From positions 337,418-401,417 of the forward strand of contig NZ_KB899659.1 in NCBI RefSeq assembly GCF_000378385.1: a stretch of DNA of 64,000 nucleotides, written 5' to 3'. The notes under the pieces are model-generated. The model was not told the DNA's origin, searched no databases, and saw only the letters and a program-made list of their open reading frames with translations. Shown here piece by piece: positions 57,618-64,000 of this stretch. This stretch comes from Paenibacillus daejeonensis DSM 15491 (GTDB lineage Bacteria; Bacillota; Bacilli; Paenibacillales; Paenibacillaceae). Each line of letters opens with the position of its first letter. Position 1 is the stretch's first letter. A program made the position numbers and the translations under genes.

Positions 57618-59483
57618 CTAGTCCTTGGCAAACTGCAAGGGAAGACGCAGGACGAAGGCCGCTCCTTCCTCGCGCCCCCTCTCAGCATGGATCGTCCCGT
57701 TCATTAATTCGGTCAGCTTCTTGCAGATGGCCAGTCCGATTCCCGTACCCTCGTAATGCCGGTTCAAATCCGAGTCCAGCTGGCTGAATGGCTCAAATAA
57801 CAGGTCATATTTGTCCTCCGCAATTCCGATCCCCGTGTCTGTGACTCTGATCTCCAGCATTGGTTTGTTGTTCGACGACGACTCCACGAAAACCTCTGCC
57901 TTCACCTGAATGGAACCGTTATCCGTAAATTTCACTGCATTCCCTAATAGCTGCACTACGATTTGCCGGATTCTTTCGGCATCGCCAAGCAAAGGCTGTT
58001 CGAACAGTTCATCCTGCTCATACGAAAGCGGCAATTGTTTTTCACTGGCCTGCATCAGCACCATGTCCAGACACTCCTGAATAAGGGGTTCCAGCATATA
58101 CGGCTCTTCCGACAATACCAGCATATCCGTATCCATCATCGCCAGCTCCAGCATCCCGTTGATCATGCTCATCAGAGCTTCGCCGCTCTGCGCTTGCTGT
58201 ACGAGCAACTGCTCCTGATATTCATCCGGCTCACTGTCGGACAACAGCTGATTCATGCCGATAATTCCGTTCAGCGGCGTCCGGATTTCATGACTCATCA
58301 TCGACAAAAATTCGCTTTTCAGCCGGGACGCACCCTCCGCTGCTTCCTTGGCCAATACCAGCTCCTGCTCCGCCTTTCGCTGCTCGGTGATATCCTTGGA
58401 GATCATGTAAATATATAATCTCTGACCGAGGTACAGGGGAAACATGGTCGTCTGGACGGTCAAGCTATGGCCGTCTGCATGTTGTATCCGAAAATCTGAT
58501 TTCTGCGGCAACCCCCGCATCACTTCCCCCAGGCTCTGGCGCAAGCGCTCCAATTCCTGTGTGTCAGCCATCAGCGAACGATAATCTCGCTCACGGAAAT
58601 CCGTCATCTTGTAACCCGTTATTCGTTCAAAGGCGGGGTTAGAGCTAATAAATATTCGTTCTTGCGGATCAAAACATACGACAATATCGGGACTATAATC
58701 AAATAAGCTCATATATCTGCGCTCATTGTTGCGTGCAACCTGCATCACTCTCTGCAAGTCGGAAATCAATCCGACAATGACTACACCAAGTGTAAGTATG
58801 CCTCCGGCACCGGCTATGATTGCAACCAGCGATCGCTCAATCCCGTACCAGCCAGTATACACGAAATCAGGCTCAGGCGATATTCGAAATGCCAAGATCG
58901 CAATGCCGTTGACCAGCGCCAGAGCAGCACCCGTCAACAAACTGCCAAAAAGCTTCCTGCGAATGGTGAGCAAGGGTGTGAGGCGTTTCTTATAGCTATA
59001 CGTGGCATACACAGCTGCGAGTGCAAAAATGAAGGTTAGCGTAATAGAGATGACGGCCGACAACGGATGAATACTCGTTGTAGCCCCAAAAGCCATCGAT
59101 TGAAGACTGGCATAGTGCATCATAATCAGTGCACCCGCTACCCCTGTGCTCCATAGCGGCAAGGTGGGCCAATGCGTCTTGCGACTTGTTAATAGCAAGA
59201 GCAGCAATTGGGCGGACAGCATGGCAAAAAGGAAGGATAAGAGAAGAAATAAGGGGTTGAAGTAGATCGCATGGCTGTGCTTCATGGAGAGCAAGGCAAT
59301 GAAGTGCATCGTCCATATTCCTGTGCCCATAATAATGGATTGGATGAGGGTCCAGCCTCTCACACCGGCATGTCCAGCCATGGTCCGTTCTACAATATCC
59401 ATGATGGCAAAGGCTGCCGACGCGGCGATGACCAGAGAAAAAATAATGAGTAATTCGTTGAAGTTCATAATGTGATCCGGCAT
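57618..59483 (-). CDS. MHYT-PAS histidine kinase
   Basis: 621-residue membrane sensor kinase. Seven-TM MHYT domain (about 1-220) with MH-F/Y repeats: WTMHFIALLSM near 57 and MMHYASLQSM near 128, thought to bind a metal and sense O2, CO or NO. Then PAS at about 255-375 (FDYSPDIVVCFDPQERIF), kinase H-box SHEIRTPLNGIIGM (about 415) and HATPase with N-box LGNAVKFTD, G1 DTGIGI, F-box LFEPFSQLD, G2 GTGIGLAICKK. No REC or Hpt and no partner regulator beside it. ATG 59483 with GAGGGGGAG 6 nt ahead. It ends 27 nt before hrpB on the same strand. Confidence 0.92.
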   Translation of the reverse strand: MPDHIMNFNELLIIFSLVIAASAAFAIMDIVERTMAGHAGVRGWTLIQSIIMGTGIWTMHFIALLSMKHSHAIYFNPLFLLLSFLFAMLSAQLLLLLLTSRKTHWPTLPLWSTGVAGALIMMHYASLQSMAFGATTSIHPLSAVISITLTFIFALAAVYATYSYKKRLTPLLTIRRKLFGSLLTGAALALVNGIAILAFRISPEPDFVYTGWYGIERSLVAIIAGAGGILTLGVVIVGLISDLQRVMQVARNNERRYMSLFDYSPDIVVCFDPQERIFISSNPAFERITGYKMTDFRERDYRSLMADTQELERLRQSLGEVMRGLPQKSDFRIQHADGHSLTVQTTMFPLYLGQRLYIYMISKDITEQRKAEQELVLAKEAAEGASRLKSEFLSMMSHEIRTPLNGIIGMNQLLSDSEPDEYQEQLLVQQAQSGEALMSMINGMLELAMMDTDMLVLSEEPYMLEPLIQECLDMVLMQASEKQLPLSYEQDELFEQPLLGDAERIRQIVVQLLGNAVKFTDNGSIQVKAEVFVESSSNNKPMLEIRVTDTGIGIAEDKYDLLFEPFSQLDSDLNRHYEGTGIGLAICKKLTELMNGTIHAERGREEGAAFVLRLPLQFAKD

Positions 59484-59570
59484 CTCGCTCCCCCTCTCTC
59501 CAGGCCATCTCTCTATAGGCTCTCGGCAGTTATACACTTTTACACCATCTGGGGGTAGACCAATCATGAA

Positions 59571-59614
59571 GAGGCCTGGCACAGCTTAATCTTCATTAAG
59601 CTGTGCCAGGCCTC
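59571..59614. terminator. Perfect 20-bp inverted repeat, terminator-like
   Basis: Arms 59571-59590 and 59595-59614 are exact complements around CTTC. They follow the stop of the sensor kinase at 59628 by 14 bp. T content after it is low on the minus strand. Confidence 0.75.
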
Positions 59615-59627
59615 TATACAAGTGAAC

Positions 59628-60704
59628 TTAGGTCACCAGTGGCAGTCGAACCCGAAAGGTGGTCTGACCAGTGCGGCTGCTGGCATCAATCGAACCTCCG
59701 TGCCGTTCGACAATACTTTTACAAATCGCCAGACCCAGCCCAGAGCCGCCGGAGGTTTCGGTACGGGATTTGTCGACACGGTAGAAACGGTCAAAGATAT
59801 AAGGGAGATCTGATTCAGGAATGGGTTCTCCGTCATTGGTAATCTCAACTGTTGCAAATCCGCGGTCTCGGCGCAGCTGCACCTGGACAACATGTCCGCC
59901 GCCCCCGTACTTGATTGCATTGGAGATCAGATTTTCAAACACGCGGACCAGCTTGCCTGCGTCCCCCGGAACAACAATCCGCTTGTCATCGGAACGCAGC
60001 TCGGACGTGAGACCCGCCTCCTCCATAGATAACCGGTATTGTTCGAGCAATTGGCCGATCAGCTCCACAAGGTTGAGGGAATCCAGTCGCAAGGGGTTTC
60101 CCTCATGACGCAGTCGAGTGTAATCGAATAAATCCTGAATCAAATCCTGGAGACGCCGGCTTTTTGTATACGCAATTTGTACATAGTGCCGCAGCTCGAC
60201 TTCATCCCGATAACGATCCTGTTCAATGAGGCCAAGGTAGCCGATGATTGAGGTCAACGGGGTTCGCAAATCATGAGAGACATTGGTAACCAGCTCGTTT
60301 TTGGCGCGTTCTGCTTTTCTCTCTTCCTCCATAGCATTCACGAGCCTTGAAACGAGATCGTTGATGGTAACTGCAATCTCAGCCACTTCGCTGTTATTTT
60401 TCACTGGCACCTGGCGTCCGAAATTCCCTTCGGCGATTTCACTCACCGATCGGTGTACCTGAGCCAGATACCTGTACTTCCGCCATTCAAAGAAAATCAT
60501 ATATACGCCGAAAAAGAAGATGGTTGCCAGCACCATGACGACCGGGATGCCTAACAAGCCTTCAATCATGAGCCCGATCTGTTCGAGCACAGGCACATAC
60601 GACGCCAGACTAATCACGAACAGAAATGAGCCGTACATTGTGATGATCGCCAGCACCCCGCTGACAAACAAGGACAGAAGAAGTCGTAAGACCATGTAGG
60701 TCAT
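59628..60704 (-). CDS. VanS-like sensor histidine kinase
   Basis: 358-residue kinase with two TMs (about 4-30 and 50-70), HAMP at about 85-135, H-box SHDLRTPLTSIIGYLGL (His near 148), and HATPase with ENLISNAIKYGGGG, DRFYRVDKSR and GSGLGLAICKSIVERHGG. Belongs with VanS/PhoR-type kinases of Firmicutes; ligand unknown. ATG 60704 follows AAGGG at 8 nt and begins 4 nt past the stop of its response regulator. Confidence 0.93.
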   Translation of the reverse strand: MTYMVLRLLLSLFVSGVLAIITMYGSFLFVISLASYVPVLEQIGLMIEGLLGIPVVMVLATIFFFGVYMIFFEWRKYRYLAQVHRSVSEIAEGNFGRQVPVKNNSEVAEIAVTINDLVSRLVNAMEEERKAERAKNELVTNVSHDLRTPLTSIIGYLGLIEQDRYRDEVELRHYVQIAYTKSRRLQDLIQDLFDYTRLRHEGNPLRLDSLNLVELIGQLLEQYRLSMEEAGLTSELRSDDKRIVVPGDAGKLVRVFENLISNAIKYGGGGHVVQVQLRRDRGFATVEITNDGEPIPESDLPYIFDRFYRVDKSRTETSGGSGLGLAICKSIVERHGGSIDASSRTGQTTFRVRLPLVT

Positions 60705-60708
60705 GACA

Positions 60709-61413
60709 TTACCCTTCAATTTTGTAGCCTACCCCCCAGACGGTTACGATCAGCTTGTCGCCAGACTCTTGCTCGAGCTTATCCCGCAGCTTGCTGATGT
60801 GGACCATCACCGTATTGTTCGATTCAAAGTACTTTTCCTTCCATACATGCTGGAAAATATCTTCGGCACTAAAGACCCGGCCCGGATGACTCGCCAATAG
60901 ATGAAGAATGTTAAACTCCGTCGAGGTTAAATGCAGCGCTCGGCCGTCAACCTGAACCGAATGCGTGGATTTGTCGATCTGGAGCGGTCCAATCCGCAGC
61001 ACATGATCCGGAGCTTCCGCCGGCGCGTGCATCGTATTATATTGAAAGGATCGACGCAGCAGCGACTTGATGCGTGTCACCAGCTCAAGCGGGTTAAATG
61101 GCTTCACCATATAATCGTCGGCGCCTGTCATCAGGCCCATGATTTTGTCCATGTCCTCTGCCTTTGCACTTAGCATCAGGATCGGAACCGACTGGTCGCG
61201 TCGCAGACGACGGCATACCTCCAGACCATCGAGCTTGGGCATCATGATGTCTAGGATGACGGCATGAAAGGTGCTGCGTGCAAACAGCTCCAAGGCCTCC
61301 TCACCATTATGGGCCAATTCGGTTTCGTAGCCTTCATTCTGCAGATAAATTTGAATCAGCTCAGCAATTTCTATTTCATCGTCCACGATCAGGACTCGGC
61401 GGTTGTTTATCAT
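60709..61413 (-). CDS. VanR/OmpR-type response regulator
   Basis: 234-residue two-domain regulator. REC domain with VDDEIEI, phosphorylatable Asp in ILDIMMPKLDG (about residue 54), LSAK and KPFNP; OmpR winged helix with LTSTEFNILHLLASHPGR and WGVGYKI. First gene of the regulator-kinase operon. AAGGAG 10 nt before ATG. TTAA-type repeats about 90-120 bp upstream may be its autoregulation site. Confidence 0.95.
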   Translation of the reverse strand: MINNRRVLIVDDEIEIAELIQIYLQNEGYETELAHNGEEALELFARSTFHAVILDIMMPKLDGLEVCRRLRRDQSVPILMLSAKAEDMDKIMGLMTGADDYMVKPFNPLELVTRIKSLLRRSFQYNTMHAPAEAPDHVLRIGPLQIDKSTHSVQVDGRALHLTSTEFNILHLLASHPGRVFSAEDIFQHVWKEKYFESNNTVMVHISKLRDKLEQESGDKLIVTVWGVGYKIEG

Positions 61414-61501
61414 CCGGTGCAGCTCCTTGTACCTATGGTTTTGTACTACTATACACCATGCAACCGCTCATTGTCCCGGAAGCGGCGCAGAGTTTAGAAT
61501 G

Positions 61502-61531
61502 ATTAAGGTTTTCTTAAACCTTTATTTAAGA
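61502..61531 (-). promoter_or_regulatory. Possible response-regulator boxes (TTAA repeats)
   Basis: On the minus strand TTAA occurs three times with 12- and 11-bp spacing within CTTAAATAAAGG, TTTAAGAAAACC, TTAATC. Phased repeats of this type are typical OmpR-family sites. Position ahead of the regulator gene suggests autoregulation. Pattern-level evidence only. Confidence 0.3.
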
Positions 61532-62381
61532 ATGGGCATCTTTTGTCTCTATCGGCACCGAATATTGTCTGCTGTTCGCATATGGCTTGCAACTAAATTA
61601 CATAAATGCATTCATACCACTAACTTAACGAAATCCACTTTGTACTGGCTTGCTAAGTGTATTATTGCATTTAAGTACCTCAACAACTCATTAGCTTCAC
61701 ATTGCACCTGTTCTGCTACTTATTGCGCGCCTGATGTCCGTGACTAGATAGATCCCCGTGTTCGCGTTAAAGACAAAAGAGCAGTTAATAGATCATTTTA
61801 TTATCAATATCATGAGGCTAGAGTCAAAAGTACAACTATTCTGCTCATATAAGGTATTATCTGGATAATTGGGCGAGATTAACTGCAGTTTTGTCCTTAT
61901 GGGCCGCAGAATCGTGCCTGAAGCCTTTTTTAACTGTAGTTTTGTCTTTATTAGCACTTAGCACAACCAAACAAATCAGAACGCTTCCCCGCCCACTCCT
62001 AAGCAATAAAGAATTCGGCGTACTCTCGGGACGTTCCAAGAGCTATGTCGGAGAATTCCAACCCATTCTATTTTGTGAAACTTATAAATTAGTGAAATTA
62101 AAGAAAGACGCCTGACGGCATCCTTGAGGTACGTTCTACGTTTGTGAATTGGTGAGTTGAAAGCTCATGCGTTTTCGTTAACATTTTCGTTTGCTTTGAC
62201 ACGTAAGTGTTTGTCCGTTTAGGTACTGCGATGCAACGGCAGTCGTGCAGCGCTCATCCATGACGCGCGTGGTTGTCCGACCGTCGTCATGCAACAGGCC
62301 CCTGCGCACTGGGAGCTGTTCGGATTCTGCACTCGAGGACTTGCGAAGGGAAAGGCGAAGATTTTGCCCTTCCATTCGCTC
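61532..62381. other. Non-coding spacer
   Basis: Apart from the 22-bp repeats I see no gene here. The left part (to about 62110) is AT-rich; 62110-62380 has composition closer to coding sequence but no ORF with a good ribosome site. A weak hairpin CTCCTA/TAGGAG (62379-62395) straddles the stop of the phosphatase gene. It could hold a decayed gene or an unknown small RNA. Confidence 0.4.
61767..61951. repeat. Three copies of a 22-bp motif (two direct, one inverted)
   Basis: The motif TTAACTG-nnn-TTTTGTC-nTTA occurs at 61879-61900 and 61930-61951 on the plus strand (20 of 22 identical, starts 51 bp apart) and at 61767-61788 on the minus strand (18 of 22). They lie in the AT-rich half of a 970-bp gap. 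Nature unknown. Confidence 0.55.
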
Positions 62382-62981
62382 CTATAGAATAGGAGTTAGC
62401 TTGTGTACCGCGGGTGACCAGCCGATGAGCGTGCCAGTGGGAACTTCGATGTCCCAGAATGCGTGGCCCGGTTGGAGTAAGGAGACCAGCATCCGGATCG
62501 AACCGCCGTGAGCAACGACTAGTATGGGCAGCTCGGTCGAATGCCCGTACTGCCTCTGCTGGACCTCTGCTAGCCAAGACGTTACACGGGCGCGGAAGTC
62601 TACCAATGATTCTCCGCCTGGCGGTGTTATAGTTGACGGATCGTCCAACCATTGTCTGTACTGTTCATCATGCTGCAGGTCATTGTAGGTCTTTCCCTCC
62701 CATACGCCGAAATCCAGCTCTCGTAGTCTCGGTTCGTAAGAGATCTCTCCAGGATAATCCAGTTCGAGTACGTCCAGCGTCTGCCTCGCGCGCAGCAGGT
62801 CACTGCAGTATGTGCAAGCCAGCCGCCGGCCTTGTAACCATGCACGCACCGGCTCCAAACCCTGAATGCCCTCGGGACTAAGAGGCTGATTGGTTCTGCC
62901 TAAATATCGGCGTTCCTTATTCCATCTTGTCTGTCCATGTCGGAGTAACAGCAGTGGAGGTGTTATCACAGCGTCACTCAA
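62382..62981 (-). CDS. Histidine phosphatase (CobC-like, alpha-ribazole phosphatase)
   Basis: 199-residue phosphatase: LLLRHGQTRWN at the N-terminus, RARQT, ELDFGVWEGKTY and VVAHGGSIR complete the two-His active site. As its start overlaps the end of cobQ it is probably the cobalamin-pathway CobC, which dephosphorylates alpha-ribazole-5'-phosphate; general phosphatases look alike. TTG 62981 (8-nt overlap) or GTG 62969 is the start; neither has a strong ribosome site. Confidence 0.83.
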   Translation of the reverse strand: MSDAVITPPLLLLRHGQTRWNKERRYLGRTNQPLSPEGIQGLEPVRAWLQGRRLACTYCSDLLRARQTLDVLELDYPGEISYEPRLRELDFGVWEGKTYNDLQHDEQYRQWLDDPSTITPPGGESLVDFRARVTSWLAEVQQRQYGHSTELPILVVAHGGSIRMLVSLLQPGHAFWDIEVPTGTLIGWSPAVHKLTPIL

Positions 62982-64000
62982 CGTTCCGTATCCCAGTGTG
63001 CGCCGTTAACCCCATTATTGCATAGATCGCCTGCAGGTCGACATGAGCTCGGACATGCCCGGCCAGACGGGCAAAGGCATCCTGACGTCGCTCATTAAAT
63101 CGATTTCCCGTCTGGGCAGGTGGCCAGCCGCGATCAAGTCGAAGCTGATTGAGCCATGCTCGTCGAAATTCATCATTGTGCATAATGCCATGGATGAATG
63201 TCCCCCATAGTCGTCCATCGGGCTGTGAGGCGCCTTCAGGTGACAGTGGCATTTCCGATTCCCCATCCAGCTGTTGCTCCCGGATTGCAAACGGCTGGAG
63301 GACGCCTGCCGGCATGTTGATGATGCCTGTATGGATTTCGTACCCGTCAATGGACTCTTCATGATGCATGCCGGGCAGTTGACCTTGGCCGCTGACCCTG
63401 ATAGTCCGCTTATCTGCAGAGAAGATTACATCGAACGGAAACCAGCCGAGACCGGGCAGCTCCGGGATGTCCGATTCCGTCCGGTCGGGGTCGAGTAGCA
63501 GTCGGCCCATCATCTCATATCCGCCACAGATGCCGACGACCCGCCCTCCCACCGCAGCATAACGCTCTAAGGCTGCTGCCATTCCATTTTCTCTTAAGAT
63601 CGCCAGATCCGCCGTTGTATTCTTACTGCCCGGAAGGATAACCGCATCAGGATGGCCCAGCTTGCCCGGTGAATCCACATACCTCAGACGGAGGTCCGAT
63701 TCGCCTTGCAGAGGGTCCAGATCCGTGAAGTTGGACAGCCTTGCGAGCCGTATCACAGCGATATCCAGCGTGTCTTCTGAGGTTGGTTGTACGGCTTGGT
63801 GCGATGACCGGTCCAACGATAATGAATCCTCATCTTCCAGCTCCAGACCCGGCAGATAAGGCACCACACCCAGAACAGGTTTGCCTGTCCTGGCTTCAAG
63901 CCATTCCAAGCCTGGACGCAGTAGTGATACATCACCACGGAATTTGTTGATCACAAATCCGGCCACCCGCTCCCGTTCTTCGGGCTCCAAGAGTTCCATT
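62974..64000 (-). CDS. cobQ: Cobyric acid synthase CobQ, partial (N-terminus beyond window)
   Basis: About 342 C-terminal residues of the roughly 500-residue amidotransferase that amidates four side chains of adenosylcobyrinic diamide. Visible are VAGFVINKFRGD, PGSKNTTADL, the class I glutaminase Cys in GICGGYEMMG, and GTFIHGIMHND with the His. The open frame runs through the end of the window at 64000 with no stop, so it is cut, not truncated. Implies a cob operon upstream on the minus strand. Confidence 0.95.
   Translation of the reverse strand, partial: MELLEPEERERVAGFVINKFRGDVSLLRPGLEWLEARTGKPVLGVVPYLPGLELEDEDSLSLDRSSHQAVQPTSEDTLDIAVIRLARLSNFTDLDPLQGESDLRLRYVDSPGKLGHPDAVILPGSKNTTADLAILRENGMAAALERYAAVGGRVVGICGGYEMMGRLLLDPDRTESDIPELPGLGWFPFDVIFSADKRTIRVSGQGQLPGMHHEESIDGYEIHTGIINMPAGVLQPFAIREQQLDGESEMPLSPEGASQPDGRLWGTFIHGIMHNDEFRRAWLNQLRLDRGWPPAQTGNRFNERRQDAFARLAGHVRAHVDLQAIYAIMGLTAHTGIRNVE

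Noticed and set aside
62178-62375. 65-residue frame just after the CobC-like gene
   Set aside because: The purine-rich site is only 3 nt from the ATG, the product resembles nothing, and frame bias is weak.
61414-62381. Cobalamin riboswitch near the cob genes
   Set aside because: The gap is downstream of the cob genes, not upstream, and no B12-box-like core is visible.

Overview
The window reads as chromosome of a spore-forming, Gram-positive, low-to-mid GC Bacillales, most likely a Paenibacillus. Pointers are the complete gerA/gerB/gerC-type germinant-receptor operon, PdaA-type cortex enzyme, YheC/D-type spore-coat ATP-grasp protein, bacilliredoxin YtxJ, YqkE-type small protein, single-chain SecDF, a bacterial NO synthase, and two secreted proteins with the copper-amine-oxidase N-terminal domain that is abundant in Paenibacillus. 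Strong AGGAGG ribosome sites are used throughout. I see no rRNA, tRNA, CRISPR array, prophage or intact insertion sequence.

Layout. 0-4.3 kb: a plus-strand cluster of a BceAB-type antibiotic-resistance ABC transporter, a DedA protein and UppP, which together look like an undecaprenyl-carrier defence and recycling unit. 4.3-7.2 kb: DUF3891 protein, then a divergent MarR regulator / 14-TM drug exporter pair sharing a promoter with an operator-like dyad. 7.2-11.7 kb: two secreted CuAO_N proteins (PKD-type and GHL10 glycosidase-like) separated by a multi-hairpin repeat, then a Pro-Glu repeat peptide. 11.8-17.2 kb: manganese pyrophosphatase, small proteins, YdjM-type membrane protein and a BlaI/BlaR1-like pair with two clear BlaI operators but an ectodomain that does not look penicillin-binding. 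17.2-26.4 kb: DinG-type helicase, RNase Z, IMP dehydrogenase, CsoR, several unknowns, and two copies (17.2 and 25.8 kb) of a 134-bp-core structured repeat. 26.5-35.7 kb: NlpC/P60 peptidase, deacetylases, SecDF, PdaA with a sigma-G-like promoter, amidase, NikR, cytochrome c. 35.9-49.3 kb: CLC-F-like exchanger, bacilliredoxin, phosphoesterases, esterase, Fur-controlled FhuF-like reductase, MsrA, Hpt-REC-GGDEF-REC protein, PQQ-type sugar dehydrogenase, NO synthase. 49.4-53.4 kb: germinant receptor operon. 53.5-61.4 kb: two helicases facing each other, an MHYT histidine kinase and a VanRS/OmpR-type two-component pair. 61.4-62.4 kb: a roughly 970-bp non-coding spacer with a thrice-repeated 22-bp motif. 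62.4-64 kb: histidine phosphatase and the C-terminal part of cobyric acid synthase (cut by the window end).

The most noteworthy items are (i) the BceAB-DedA-UppP cluster, which groups antibiotic removal, dephosphorylation and probable flipping of the same lipid carrier; (ii) the structured dispersed repeat whose inner hairpin differs between copies by a pairing-preserving double change; (iii) a BlaR1-like sensor with a new-looking ectodomain; (iv) a zinc-finger/winged-helix/deoxyribosyltransferase-like protein lacking the usual catalytic glutamate; and (v) a perfect palindrome filling the spacer of the sigma-G-like pdaA promoter. Domain and family calls come from reading motifs in the translated sequence; no database search was run.
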